DNA from: a marine gamma proteobacterium HTCC2089 | GTDB lineage: Bacteria; Pseudomonadota; Gammaproteobacteria; Pseudomonadales; Azotimanducaceae | Length of the DNA stretch: 64,000 nt | Reading direction: 5' to 3' | NCBI GenBank assembly: GCA_905182905.1 | Contig: CAJJDH010000025.1 | Coordinates: 1-64,000 of the forward strand | Program-made: the position numbers and the translations under genes | Shown: in pieces, positions 8,184 to 17,384 of the stretch | Position numbering within the stretch: the first letter of the stretch is position 1 | How the letters are laid out: each line of letters starts with the position of its first letter | Notes under the pieces: model-generated | Told to the model about the DNA's origin: nothing | The model's input: the letters and a program-made list of their open reading frames with translations, nothing else | The model's database searches: none

Positions 8184-9647
8184 CTACCAAGTATGATTAG
8201 CCGTACGTTTAGCAATAGCTTGAGTCATTGCCTCTATCCGCTCAGCATATTTGCTCAGGGAAGATGCTGATTCACACAACAAATTGTGCGCCTCGTGCGG
8301 ATCCTCTTGTAAGTCATAAAGCTCACATGGGGTCTGGGTAGTAGTCTCTAAAGTCATACGATAACGAGCATCGCGAAGCGCCCTAAACGTAGGTCCTTCC
8401 TTAGATCGCGTCTGCTGCATAATTTCACTGAAAGAATAATCTCTGCCCACCGCCTCAGAATTTTTCGCCGCATCAGTAAAGGATAAAATGGAACGGCCCT
8501 GAGAATCAGCCAGAGCTGCAGCGCCTGCGGCATCCAACAGTGTAGGTCCTACATCGACCAGCTCAACCAATGCGTCAGAAACCTTGCCAGCACAACCACC
8601 GGGTGGTCTAACGATCAACGGAATTTGCACAGAACTGCGATAAAAACAAAACTTCGCCATTAAGTCATGGTCACCCAACATTTCACCGTGATCAGCGCTA
8701 TAAACGAGCATAGTATTGTCTAGCATATTCTGCTCTTCCAGCTGAGCGACAATTTTGCCTATGCTCTCATCAACAAGGGAAATCATTGCATAGTACTGAC
8801 GCGCACCGGCTAGAACGTATTCGTCATTAAGTAATTTACCGTTGGCGTGATGATCACACCAAGTAAGGTAGTTCTGCCAAATCTCTGGATGGGACTGCTG
8901 CACAAACTTTGCACCGCGGGAAATAGGCGCGTCAGCATAAAACGCTGACCACTCTGGATCACCCATTAGCGGTACGTGAGGCTGAACGTAAGACAACTGC
9001 AAAAAGAACGGCTGCCCTTCCTGCTGAGCGGCGAGCCACTGCTGGGCTTCCCGCGTCAAAAAACTGGTTAAATCCTGCTCCTTACTTATGGGACTGGTTA
9101 CGCCGTCCCAATGTTGTTCGGTCAACCGCCAAATGGATTTGACTTGATCTCGATAAGACTCAAATACGCCTTCGCCCTTTAAGTATCGGGTATAGGGCGT
9201 TGTAACACCGTCCATGGCATGCACGTAGCGATCGAACTCTTCGACATTATGATCAAAGCCGAAGGCCTTAACCTGCTCATCAAATTGCAGCATGTTGCCA
9301 TTGTCTTTATCCGGCTCGACCAAGCCTTCCGAATAATAGTGGGTTTTGCCAACATTGGCCGTGCGATAACCGGCTTGTTGCAAATGCTGCATAAAGGTTG
9401 GTCTATTGCTATCAAGGTCACGGCCAAAATTTCGCATGACCCCCAACTCATTTGGGTAAGCACTACTGATCATAGAGGCTCGAGAGGGCTGACAAATCGG
9501 CGACTGGCACCACGTATTAGCAAACCGCACACCCTCACCGGCAAGCCGGTCCAAATTAGGCGTTTGAATAATTTCGTTGCCCGCACAACCCAATGCATCA
9601 TGGCGATGCTGGTCGGCAAAAATGAAAATGATATTTGGCTTAGACAT
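8184..9647 (-). CDS. Sulfatase family hydrolase
   Basis: A 487-residue type I sulfatase. It starts MSKPNIIFIFADQHRHDALG, with metal-ligand Asp/Gln, and carries the activating signature C52-Q-P-S-R56, in which the Cys is normally converted to formylglycine. SADHGEMLGDH later in the chain provides further metal ligands. The start at 9647 has GGAGAGG a few bases upstream; the open frame to 9725 lacks such a site. No signal peptide is apparent, so it is probably cytoplasmic. Substrate (choline-sulfate-like or sugar sulfate) cannot be told. Confidence 0.9.
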   Translation of the reverse strand: MSKPNIIFIFADQHRHDALGCAGNEIIQTPNLDRLAGEGVRFANTWCQSPICQPSRASMISSAYPNELGVMRNFGRDLDSNRPTFMQHLQQAGYRTANVGKTHYYSEGLVEPDKDNGNMLQFDEQVKAFGFDHNVEEFDRYVHAMDGVTTPYTRYLKGEGVFESYRDQVKSIWRLTEQHWDGVTSPISKEQDLTSFLTREAQQWLAAQQEGQPFFLQLSYVQPHVPLMGDPEWSAFYADAPISRGAKFVQQSHPEIWQNYLTWCDHHANGKLLNDEYVLAGARQYYAMISLVDESIGKIVAQLEEQNMLDNTMLVYSADHGEMLGDHDLMAKFCFYRSSVQIPLIVRPPGGCAGKVSDALVELVDVGPTLLDAAGAAALADSQGRSILSFTDAAKNSEAVGRDYSFSEIMQQTRSKEGPTFRALRDARYRMTLETTTQTPCELYDLQEDPHEAHNLLCESASSLSKYAERIEAMTQAIAKRTANHTW

Positions 9648-9823
9648 TGCCCTCTCCGATTTAAAGCTGACGCGACCATAGCGAGAACTCTGGCGGATAG
9701 CCATAGGAGCTACGGGCTCCCTCAATGCTCACCCGTACACCAGCGCAGCAATTGAACCCGGCAACGCGACTTAATTCGCTGAAGAAAGACAATATCTAAG
9801 CACAAATGCGATCTATCAACCTC

Positions 9824-10108
9824 CTATACAAAGTGATCGTGGTACTGCAGAGCATTTCCAAAAGCTAAAAACCAACGGACAAAAAAGCTCGGCTCTGGCG
9901 GCACTTCAACAAGACCTAGCTGACCACCACTGCCCTTGATAAGTTTCAATTCATAGACCACTCCGGGCTTGCGCAACATTGTTGCAGCGCAAGCATTGTA
10001 GTGATCCAAAGACTCTTTCCTAAGAGAATCTTCCAAACCTTCGTCCAGATTTATCTCTCCTTCAGAGTTCGCCTGATTGTCCTCGGCCAACGTCGTCTTC
10101 GTTTGCAT
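9824..10108 (-). CDS. Small hypothetical protein coupled to the MFS gene
   Basis: A 94-residue protein that I do not recognise. The first 35 residues are acidic (NLDEGLEDSLRKESLDHY), the middle is mixed and the C-terminus contains an aromatic stretch, FFVRWFLAFGNALQYHDHF. Its ATG lies one base beyond the MFS stop codon with GGAG inside the end of the MFS gene, so translation is likely coupled. The tight linkage suggests an accessory to the transporter, but nothing shows a function. Confidence 0.6.
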   Translation of the reverse strand: MQTKTTLAEDNQANSEGEINLDEGLEDSLRKESLDHYNACAATMLRKPGVVYELKLIKGSGGQLGLVEVPPEPSFFVRWFLAFGNALQYHDHFV

Positions 10109-10109
10109 A

Positions 10110-11408
10110 TTAAGTCTCCTTTACCGTTAACGAATCCAAATCTTTTTGTTGTTTACGAAATACCCTGCCATCTGGCACCAAATACATAAGCGGACAAAGC
10201 ACAAATAGAAATAACACCGCGCTGAAAAAACCAAGGGCCAGGAGCACAACTTCCATACCCCATACATCAAACCCAAAACCCACCAACGGGCCCAAGAACG
10301 CAAAGGCCCCACGAAAACCAAAACTCGCCAGTGAGTTAGCGGTCGCGCGATACTCGCTATCAATACGGTTATTCAGCGCATCAGATAACAGCACTGTGCC
10401 CAGCCCTCTGATGAAAAAAAACACAGCAGCCATCAACAACCCCAGTACAAAGCCAAACTTTGCCAAGGCGATATAACCAACAACCGGCGCTATACCAATA
10501 AAGCCAAGCAAAATTCGTGGCCCAACTAGCGCTTCAATTCGATGACTGAACCTGGAAGACAGCGCCGTTATTAACGTCAGCACTGCCCACAGCCAGCCAA
10601 AGTGAATCAGGCTGATGTCTTGGTCTTGCCATATGCGTTGTAACAACCAAACAGCAAAAAAGGTTGTTAACGGCCACAAACACAGCGCCAAAAACACACG
10701 GCGCAACATTTGCGACTGCAACAACAACACCGCAATAATTTGCTGGAAGTTACGCCAGTGTGAGGTGCCCGCATTTTCAGATAGTTGTTGCCCCCGAGGT
10801 GCTTCCACTAAAAAGAACACAACACACAAAGGCCCCCAACCGATTAGCGCTTGTATCCAAACAACCTCAGTGATTCGACCGGTCAGCAACACTACGGAAC
10901 ACAAAGCCGCTGATATAGCTGCTGAGAAAGTACCAACACTGTATAACTTACCCACTACTCGGCGCTGCTTACTGACCCCTCTGTTAAGTGCTAACTCGGT
11001 GTCATATAGCAGCGCCAAATCTGCGCCTGAAAGCAGTGAAGCACCAATGCCTAAGGTAAACTCGTAAACCACCAAGGCAGCAAAACTATCGGCAAAAATG
11101 AGCTGGCTATGGCCTAATCCGGATACGATGGCACCAGCCAAAATAATATTGCGACGACCAAATACATCAGCAAGATAGCCAGAAGGCACTTCACTCACTA
11201 ACATCGCCGTGGCAAAAATAGTCTGTAGTGCAAAAATTCCCTGCATGTCTAAACCTTTGCTTTGGAATATAGGCACTATCAAGGGCATAACTATGGCAAA
11301 GACATAAAAAAATCTAAGCCACATAGAGCCGGCAATATTGCGTTGTAACAATCGCAACTGCTCCGCATTCATCTTTTGCTCTGCGCTCAAATTCATTGCT
11401 CTATCCAT
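10110..11408 (-). CDS. Major facilitator superfamily transporter
   Basis: An integral membrane protein of about 432 residues with roughly twelve hydrophobic segments. The MFS loop 2-3 motif is visible as GYLADVFGRRNIILAGA after the second segment, along with an Arg-rich central loop. Family likeness is to sugar/drug efflux-type carriers; substrate is unknown. The frame is open up to a TTG at 11480; I chose the ATG at 11408, though those at 11396 or 11372 are also possible. A terminator lies 136 bases upstream on the same strand. Confidence 0.8.
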   Translation of the reverse strand: MDRAMNLSAEQKMNAEQLRLLQRNIAGSMWLRFFYVFAIVMPLIVPIFQSKGLDMQGIFALQTIFATAMLVSEVPSGYLADVFGRRNIILAGAIVSGLGHSQLIFADSFAALVVYEFTLGIGASLLSGADLALLYDTELALNRGVSKQRRVVGKLYSVGTFSAAISAALCSVVLLTGRITEVVWIQALIGWGPLCVVFFLVEAPRGQQLSENAGTSHWRNFQQIIAVLLLQSQMLRRVFLALCLWPLTTFFAVWLLQRIWQDQDISLIHFGWLWAVLTLITALSSRFSHRIEALVGPRILLGFIGIAPVVGYIALAKFGFVLGLLMAAVFFFIRGLGTVLLSDALNNRIDSEYRATANSLASFGFRGAFAFLGPLVGFGFDVWGMEVVLLALGFFSAVLFLFVLCPLMYLVPDGRVFRKQQKDLDSLTVKET

Positions 11409-11543
11409 CTTTCCGTCTTGTCGTTCTCGCAACTTTGTTGCAAATCTATTTGTCTTTATGGGTGCTTTTGCGCTCTTCAATCACCGACTCCCTGATCTCT
11501 GCATGCCCAAAAGCTACCAACGCCTCGTGCGGCGTAGGCAAAA

Positions 11544-11579
11544 AAAAACCCCGAAGGCTTGAGGCTCTTCGGGGTTTTT
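11544..11579 (-). terminator. Strong intrinsic terminator upstream of the MFS gene
   Basis: A near-perfect hairpin: AACCCCGAAG on one side pairs with CTTCGGGGTT on the other, with about ten bases between. Read on the minus strand the stem is followed by nine T residues. It therefore ends a leftward transcript arising between about 11600 and 12100, or acts as an attenuator before the MFS gene. Confidence 0.8.
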
Positions 11580-11600
11580 GCATTCACTATGTGAACCAAA

Positions 11601-11717
11601 TTAACCAACCGAATTCCCCGGGTCGTAGAAAGTGGCGATGTTCGCGTTTTCTTGGGTGAAATATCTTTGAGACGACACTGGAGTTACCACATGCCACAGA
11701 CCACAAATCACAGCCAT
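11601..11717 (-). CDS. Possible small protein or leader peptide, 38 codons
   Basis: A minus-strand frame of 38 codons starts at an ATG preceded by GGTGAG eight bases upstream, and stops 21 bases before the strong terminator. It begins MAVICGLWHVV and ends FYDPGNSVG. The same frame is open to an ATG at 11774 (57 codons), which has no ribosome site. Position between a possible leftward promoter and a terminator ahead of the MFS gene would suit a leader peptide. No homolog is recognised; coding status is uncertain. Confidence 0.3.
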   Translation of the reverse strand: MAVICGLWHVVTPVSSQRYFTQENANIATFYDPGNSVG

Positions 11718-11772
11718 GACGCGCTCACCGCGTATTGCGCCGCAAATTGAATATTTAAGTGTGGATACGTTC

Positions 11773-11865
11773 ATGGGTTTTTCGATCTATCTCAAATGGG
11801 TTGATACTTTGGTTGATACTTTGGTTGATATTTTGACTGATACTTTGCTCGTTACTCAGCGCTAG
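11773..11865 (+). CDS. Possible 30-residue peptide encoded by the 12-bp repeat
   Basis: ATG at 11773 opens a 30-codon frame on the plus strand that reads through the tandem repeat, giving repeated V-D-T-L units (WVDTLVDTLVDILTDTLLV) and a TAG stop. The product would be a short amphipathic, acidic peptide. GTGGAT about nine bases upstream is only a weak ribosome site. It may be a chance effect of a 12-base repeat with no stop in this frame. Confidence 0.2.
   Translation: MGFSIYLKWVDTLVDTLVDILTDTLLVTQR
11799..11846. repeat. 12-bp tandem repeat, four copies
   Basis: Four consecutive copies of GGTTGATACTTT: two exact (11799-11810, 11811-11822), one with a single change (GGTTGATATTTT, 11823-11834) and one with two (GACTGATACTTT, 11835-11846). 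It lies in the 748-base non-genic stretch between the MFS and PhyH genes, upstream of the minus-strand small frame. The rest of that stretch, 11866-12156, is T-rich and shows no gene that I can support. Confidence 0.85.
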
Positions 11866-12156
11866 CTTTCTTGTGTTTTGCTTTTATGTGTTTTGTGTTT
11901 TGTGTTGTCTTTCCCAGCTTCGCTTTGGCCTGCTGAGAGTTTGTGGTGACGCTTGGGTTTTACCCATTAAATTTTCGCCGCCTCAATGCGAGGCTGCAAC
12001 TTATACCTTTCACCACACAACGCACCAGCGCCTTGATCAGCGGTATAATTTTTCAGACGCTTTGCATAAATCTAACAAACTTAGTAAGCACCTTTATTAA
12101 TAGGGCGTGAAAAAAGGGTTTGTTGGCACTTTAGTCCTAAGCGGCGCGGACAGGTA

Positions 12157-13035
12157 CTATTGCCCTTGCTGGTGCTCGAAGATCGACTTATGTCCTACCT
12201 TCGACCAATCTGGCGGCATTAACACTGGGCGAGGATCGAACTTCGCCCAACGAGCAGGCTTGCCGCGAACAATGGCTTCTGCGTACTTACCACCAGCTGT
12301 AAGGTTAGTAATCGGAATTGCATGAGCCGCAGAATAGGCACATAGCAACAGCGGTCTGGGTCTGGGACTTAAGTTGGGCGGAGAGCCATGGACGCTACGG
12401 CAGTTGTGCACTGTAATGGAACCGGCGCCACCGCCTAGGTACTTAGCACTGTCAGCATTGAGCTGAGGAATATCTCTTTCAGCAATATTTCCAGTCCATT
12501 GAGAAGAATCGTCATATAGATCATAAAGTGGTCCTTCATGACTGCCAGGAATCACTCCCATGGGCGCCATATTATCGGTAACATCGTCTAGGTAAACGCC
12601 AATGGTGATTACCTGATAATTGGTGTGCGGCCAAAACTGAATGTCCTGGTGCCACTTAACTTCTTCTCCACCGCCACCCCATTTGAAATTTAGTTTGGCG
12701 TGATGAAATTTAACATCTGGACCCAGCAGATCCTCAGCTACATCTACAAATGGTCCTTGGCTAGCAAATTCCCAGTAAGTCTCATGGTGATCTACCGGGG
12801 AATTAAGACGGCGAATACGAGGTGAGGAGGCGCTATGGTCGGGCTCTAAGTCAAAGCGCCGATCTTTGCCCTGTACACTGCGACTTATCTGAATAAATTC
12901 ATTGGTCACGGCATTTAACTTGTCTAGCCACTGTTGGCCCACCAAGCATTCTACGCCAATAAATCCATCGCGAAAGTAGCCTTCTCGCTGTGCTTGGGTC
13001 AAGGCCTTTGCTGGCCGTTGTAGAATATCTTGCAT
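12157..13035 (-). CDS. Phytanoyl-CoA dioxygenase (PhyH) family protein
   Basis: A 292-residue Fe(II)/2-oxoglutarate-dependent dioxygenase. The iron ligands are visible as H129-x-D131 in KWHQDIQFWPH and a distal His216 in RSVHGSPPNLSPRPR, where the following Arg would bind 2-oxoglutarate. The start at 13035 has AGGGGAGAG seven bases upstream; the ATG seven codons earlier does not. It is the last of three same-strand genes with the sugar-isomerase-like and Gfo/Idh genes, so it probably hydroxylates a compound handled by that pathway. Substrate is unknown. Confidence 0.88.
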   Translation of the reverse strand: MQDILQRPAKALTQAQREGYFRDGFIGVECLVGQQWLDKLNAVTNEFIQISRSVQGKDRRFDLEPDHSASSPRIRRLNSPVDHHETYWEFASQGPFVDVAEDLLGPDVKFHHAKLNFKWGGGGEEVKWHQDIQFWPHTNYQVITIGVYLDDVTDNMAPMGVIPGSHEGPLYDLYDDSSQWTGNIAERDIPQLNADSAKYLGGGAGSITVHNCRSVHGSPPNLSPRPRPLLLCAYSAAHAIPITNLTAGGKYAEAIVRGKPARWAKFDPRPVLMPPDWSKVGHKSIFEHQQGQ

Positions 13036-13091
13036 AACGTCACTCTCCCCTAACAAGCTATGAAAACCTTCGGCTAAAACCTCTATTGCAG

Positions 13092-14150
13092 CTAACTTTC
13101 CAAGCCCAATATTCGGCGGTTGGTTTTCTCATCTAGCCCACCTGCAGCAAAATCATCAAAAGCTTTATCTGTCACAGGTATAATATGTTGGCGAATGAAG
13201 TCTGCGCCCTCGCGCGCACCAACCTCTTGATGCTTTAGACAACACTCCCACTCTAAGACCGCCCAACCCGCAAAGTCATAGCCCGCCAGCTTACCAAAAA
13301 TACCTTTGAAGTCGATCTGACCGTCCCCCAAGGAACGAAAGCGCCCAGGCCTATGCAACCAATCTTGGAACCCACCATAAACTCCACTCCTACCATTGGG
13401 TTTAAGCTCAGCATCCTTTACATGAAACATTTTGATGCGCTCATGGTAGTGATCGATAAAGCTCAGATAATCCATTTGCTGCAAAGCAAAGTGGCTGGGA
13501 TCGTACAAAATATTTGCACTAGCGTGCTGGTCCACAGCGTCAAGAAAACGCTCAAAGGTGACACCATCGTGTAAGTCTTCACCGGGGTGAATTTCATAAC
13601 ACACGTTCACGCCCTCTTCAGCATACACATCTAGAATTGGCCGCCAACGTTTTGCCAACTCTGCGAACCCCTCCTCTACTAGCCCTGCAGGTCGTGGCGC
13701 CCAAGGATACATGTAGGGCCAAAGCAGCGAACCGGAAAATGTCGCATGTTCAGTCAGACCCAATCGACGACTAGCCTTTGCTGCTAACTTCACCTGCTCC
13801 ACTGCCCAGTGGCGGCGCTTTTCGGGGTTACCCCGCACCTGGGGAGCGGCGAAACCATCAAACATTTCGTCATAGGCCGGGTGCACGGCCACCAACTGAC
13901 CTTCAAGGTGGGTAGATAGCTCTGTGATTTGAACCCCATGGGCGGCGACCCTGCCTACCAGTTCATCACAATAGGTCTGACTTTGCGCTGCCAGCGCAAC
14001 ATCAATAAAGTTCGCATTACCAATAGGTACTTGAACTCCTACAAATCCCAATTGCGCAGCCCACTCTGCCATGGCATCAATAGAATTAAAGGGCGCATCA
14101 TCAGCAATAAACTGCGCAAGGAAAATGCCCGGGCCTTTAAGAGTTTTCAT
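13092..14150 (-). CDS. Xylose-isomerase-like TIM barrel protein (sugar phosphate isomerase/epimerase)
   Basis: A 352-residue AP-endonuclease-2-type barrel. Segments such as VCYEIHPGEDLHDG, LYDPSHFALQQMDY, MFHVKDAEL and AVLEWECC hold the usual Glu/Asp/His metal ligands of sugar isomerases and epimerases of this fold. AGGTGA precedes the ATG. It lies between the Gfo/Idh and PhyH genes on the same strand, with 36 and 56 bases spacing, which indicates an operon acting on a sugar or cyclitol. The precise reaction is unknown. Confidence 0.85.
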   Translation of the reverse strand: MKTLKGPGIFLAQFIADDAPFNSIDAMAEWAAQLGFVGVQVPIGNANFIDVALAAQSQTYCDELVGRVAAHGVQITELSTHLEGQLVAVHPAYDEMFDGFAAPQVRGNPEKRRHWAVEQVKLAAKASRRLGLTEHATFSGSLLWPYMYPWAPRPAGLVEEGFAELAKRWRPILDVYAEEGVNVCYEIHPGEDLHDGVTFERFLDAVDQHASANILYDPSHFALQQMDYLSFIDHYHERIKMFHVKDAELKPNGRSGVYGGFQDWLHRPGRFRSLGDGQIDFKGIFGKLAGYDFAGWAVLEWECCLKHQEVGAREGADFIRQHIIPVTDKAFDDFAAGGLDEKTNRRILGLES

Positions 14151-14186
14151 TTATCTATCACCTATCTAAATCCACTTAGTCTTTGC

Positions 14187-15314
14187 TTAAGTTAGGCGCA
14201 CCCACTGGGCACCCGCTTGCGCACTGTTCACCACGCTTTGGATAAATTGCATACCACGTACACCTTCCGCTATACCGGGGTAATTTACATTATCCGAGCC
14301 ACCCAAAAGATGATTGCAAAAATTGCGATAGACCTCGGCAAATGCCTCTAAATAACCTTCTGGATGACCTGGTGGTAAACGCGTTGCGGCAATAGAGTGT
14401 GGGTTTGTGCCTGCCCAGCCAGATCGCAAAACTTGCATAGGGCCGTCGGCATGCCGCACAACCAAAGAGTTGGCGTCATCCTGACACCATTCAATACTGG
14501 CGCGGTCACCAAACACTTGCAGTCTGAGGTCGTTTTCTTTACCTAGTGCAATCTGACTAACACTGAGAATACCTTTGGCACCCCCGGCAAAACGCAGCAG
14601 CACATTGCCATCGTCTTCTAATTGCCGACCCGGAACAAACGTCGTGATGTCCGCACACAGAGACTCTAAATGCAGGCCTGTTACGTAACTGATCAGATTT
14701 TCACCATGGCTGCCGATATCGCCAAAACACCCAGCTGCACCAGCACGCTGCGGGTCGGTACGCCAATCCGCCTGTTTATTATCGAGCAATGGTTGCGCCA
14801 GCCAACCTTGCAAATATTCACAGTTTACCCGGCGAATAGAACCTAGTTTGCCTTCTTCAATCATAGCCCGGGCCTGACGAATCATTGGGTAACCGGTGTA
14901 GTTGTGAGTCAGCGCAAAAGCTAGCCCTGAGGCCTCCACTTTGCGCTGTAGCTCAAGTGCTTGATCAAGGTCAAAAGCCACTGGCTTATCGCAGACCACA
15001 TGAAACCCTGCATCCAATGCCGCCATAGCCACCGGGTAATGCAGGTGGTTGGGCGTGGCAATGACCACAAAGTCCATACGCTGCTCTACTGGCAATAGAT
15101 TTTCTTGCGCAAACATTGCTTCAAAGGAGGCGTAAGCGCGTTCTTGAGGTAGGCGATAAATGCTTTGCGCTGAGTCTTTACTGCGCTCAGGGTCAGAGGA
15201 AAATGCGCCACAAACTAAGGTCGCCAAGCCATCCATTTCTGCAGCAATACGATGTACTGGTCCAATAAACGAGCCGATCCCACCACCAACCAATCCAAAC
15301 TTCAGTTTTCTCAA
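14187..15314 (-). CDS. Gfo/Idh/MocA family oxidoreductase
   Basis: A 375-residue NAD(P)-dependent dehydrogenase. The Rossmann motif [12 protein letters not shown] is at residues 7-18 and the family EKP-equivalent reads CDKPVAF; a second-domain [10 protein letters not shown] follows. The first in-frame ATG falls beyond the Rossmann motif, so the TTG at 15314 is the start that keeps the domain whole. It would oxidise a sugar, inositol or aminosugar. It heads the leftward operon and is divergent from a second isomerase-like gene. Confidence 0.9.
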   Translation of the reverse strand: MRKLKFGLVGGGIGSFIGPVHRIAAEMDGLATLVCGAFSSDPERSKDSAQSIYRLPQERAYASFEAMFAQENLLPVEQRMDFVVIATPNHLHYPVAMAALDAGFHVVCDKPVAFDLDQALELQRKVEASGLAFALTHNYTGYPMIRQARAMIEEGKLGSIRRVNCEYLQGWLAQPLLDNKQADWRTDPQRAGAAGCFGDIGSHGENLISYVTGLHLESLCADITTFVPGRQLEDDGNVLLRFAGGAKGILSVSQIALGKENDLRLQVFGDRASIEWCQDDANSLVVRHADGPMQVLRSGWAGTNPHSIAATRLPPGHPEGYLEAFAEVYRNFCNHLLGGSDNVNYPGIAEGVRGMQFIQSVVNSAQAGAQWVRLT

Positions 15315-15434
15315 TTTAATTTTTCAGCCTCTATTTGTTGATCTTTTATAGCTCTGCCCAAACCTTAATGCACGTTTTCTTTCTGGGTGTCAGATTACAA
15401 AGTACAGGTTAGGATACGGTATTGGGAGAAACTT

Positions 15435-16205
15435 ATGAGTACAAAAATAGTACCTATTTCGGTACAACTTTATAGCGTTAGAGAGGCCTCTGCCGAGAAC
15501 TTTGATCAAGTACTGGATATTATCGCGCGACTTGGTTTTAAGGGCGTAGAACCTTTCCACCTCTTTGGCAAAAGCCCAGCTGATTTTAAAAATCAGGTAG
15601 AGGATCTAGGCATGGAGGTTTCTTCCACGCACTTTCCTTGGGTAAATCGCAACCCTGACATTGGCCGAGTAGCGGACATTGTTAAAGAGCTGGGACTCAA
15701 CCGCGTACCCGGTGGCTATGGTCCCGATGACTTCAAAGATATGGACGCCGTTAATCGCACCATAGAAACCACACAGGCTTTTGTTGATCAGCTCAAACCT
15801 TATGATCTGGCTTTATTCCTGCATAACCACTACTGGGAATTTAACGAGATCGAAGGCCGCCCTGGATATCATTATTTGCAAGATGCCATCCCAGAGCTGA
15901 CCTTTGAATTAGATACTTACTGGGCAGCCAATTTTGGCAACAACGACCCAGCAGCGGAATTGACCCGCATAAAACAGCGCACGCCACTATTGCACATTAA
16001 GGATGGCCCGCTTAAACCAGACCTCCCCCATGTAGCAGTGGGCTCCGGCGCAATGGACATTCCTAAGGTTTTTGCCGCAGCAGACCCTGAAGTTTTTGAA
16101 TGGGCGGTAGTTGAACTAGATGCATGTGCAACAGATATGCTCACGGCAATAGCACGCAGCTACAAATATTTAACGCAGAACGGATTGGCGCAAGGTAATG
16201 TCTAA
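15435..16205 (+). CDS. Sugar phosphate isomerase/epimerase family TIM barrel protein
   Basis: A 256-residue barrel of the xylose-isomerase-like family, smaller than its divergent neighbour. It begins VPISVQLYSVREASAENF, the usual opening of the group, and has FHLFG, LFLHNHYWEF, TFELDTYWA and HIKDG, which hold candidate metal ligands. The start at 15435 follows GGGAG; the earlier in-frame ATG lacks a site. It overlaps the aminotransferase gene by eight bases. Together the pair suggests isomerisation of a keto compound and its transamination. Confidence 0.85.
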   Translation: MSTKIVPISVQLYSVREASAENFDQVLDIIARLGFKGVEPFHLFGKSPADFKNQVEDLGMEVSSTHFPWVNRNPDIGRVADIVKELGLNRVPGGYGPDDFKDMDAVNRTIETTQAFVDQLKPYDLALFLHNHYWEFNEIEGRPGYHYLQDAIPELTFELDTYWAANFGNNDPAAELTRIKQRTPLLHIKDGPLKPDLPHVAVGSGAMDIPKVFAAADPEVFEWAVVELDACATDMLTAIARSYKYLTQNGLAQGNV

Positions 16206-17352
16206 AATAAAATACGATTTCGGTAGTGGTCGTTCAGACCCCGCAACATTTCCAGTAGCTGCCTTACAGGCCGCAGCCACTAAGGTCATTGAAGAACAGG
16301 CGGAAGCTCTAACTCAATATCCAGGGAACTTGGGCCACGAGGGTATGCGCATAGCCATGGCGGAACGCGAGGCAGATCGCGAAGGCCTAAGTATTGATCC
16401 AAACCATCTACTATTAACCAACGGTTCAATGCAGGGGGTAACTCTTACCGCTGAGGCATTGCAGGACAACCCTGGCGATACGGTATTGGTAGAAGAGTAC
16501 TGCTACCCAGGCACGCTCAGTGCTTACCGCAGCCTAAAATACGACATGGTGGGCATTCCTTTAGACGAGGGTGGTATGTGCCCTGATGCGGTGGAAGCTG
16601 CACTTGCAAAGTTAGATAAAGAAAAGCGCCTGCCGAAATTTATTTACACCATTAGCACTTATCAAAACCCAACAGGCTTTGTAATGCCCAAGGCTCGGCG
16701 CCTACAAATTATTGAGCTGGCCAAGCATTACAATGTGCCTATTGTGGAAGACAATTGTTATGCGGACGTACATTACGATGGCCCACTGGAACCTGCCTTC
16801 TATGCCTTGGACGAAGATCCAAATCAAATCTATCTTTGTTCTTTATCGAAAATTTTGGCCCCCGGGCTAAGGCTTGGTTATATCTATGCTCGCCCGCCAA
16901 TGCTGGAAAAAATCATGGCACGCAGACACGATGCCGGCAGTAATTATTTGGCAGCAGCCATCGCTGCAGAGTTCTATAAAGAAGGCATCCAAGCTCACGC
17001 CAAAGCCACTAACCCTGTACTTAAAGAAAAGCGCGACCTAACCATAGCCGGTCTTGAAAGTGAGCTAGGTGATATCTGTGTTTGGTCCGAACCAGTTGGC
17101 GGCCTATTTATTTGGGTGCGCATACCCGAAGACGTAGACAGAAAAGCGTTAAGAGATATGGCATTAGGCGAAGGGGTGAACTTCCTGCCTGGCCAGTCCT
17201 TCCACTACCAACGCAAAGACGTAGCCTACTTACGTTTAGCATTTGGTCACTTAACCTTAGAACAGATCAGCGCCGGCATTCCAATACTCGCTAAGTGCAT
17301 CCAAAGCTGTCGCGGTAGTAACGAGCGCAGAGACTTCGACAGTCTGTTTTAG
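16198..17352 (+). CDS. PLP-dependent aminotransferase, class I/II (2-aminoadipate/MocR-like)
   Basis: A 384-residue fold-type I aminotransferase. Family features are YPGNLGHEGMRIAMAERE, TNGSMQGV, YQNPTGF, VEDNCYAD and the lysine motif SLSKILAPGLRLGY, where Lys forms the Schiff base with PLP. The layout resembles the aminotransferase half of MocR proteins and 2-aminoadipate transaminases. It starts within the end of the isomerase gene, so the two are coupled. Amino donor and acceptor are unknown. Confidence 0.9.
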   Translation: MSKIKYDFGSGRSDPATFPVAALQAAATKVIEEQAEALTQYPGNLGHEGMRIAMAEREADREGLSIDPNHLLLTNGSMQGVTLTAEALQDNPGDTVLVEEYCYPGTLSAYRSLKYDMVGIPLDEGGMCPDAVEAALAKLDKEKRLPKFIYTISTYQNPTGFVMPKARRLQIIELAKHYNVPIVEDNCYADVHYDGPLEPAFYALDEDPNQIYLCSLSKILAPGLRLGYIYARPPMLEKIMARRHDAGSNYLAAAIAAEFYKEGIQAHAKATNPVLKEKRDLTIAGLESELGDICVWSEPVGGLFIWVRIPEDVDRKALRDMALGEGVNFLPGQSFHYQRKDVAYLRLAFGHLTLEQISAGIPILAKCIQSCRGSNERRDFDSLF

Positions 17353-17384
17353 ACCCTAATCATTGCTTGAAAAAAGGAACAATA

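Noticed and set aside
9219-9755. 178-codon plus-strand frame opposite the sulfatase
   Set aside because: It lies fully antisense to a sulfatase with clear motifs and has no recognisable protein pattern or ribosome site.
11799-11846. 12-base repeats as a CRISPR array
   Set aside because: The copies are directly adjacent with no spacers and are too short.
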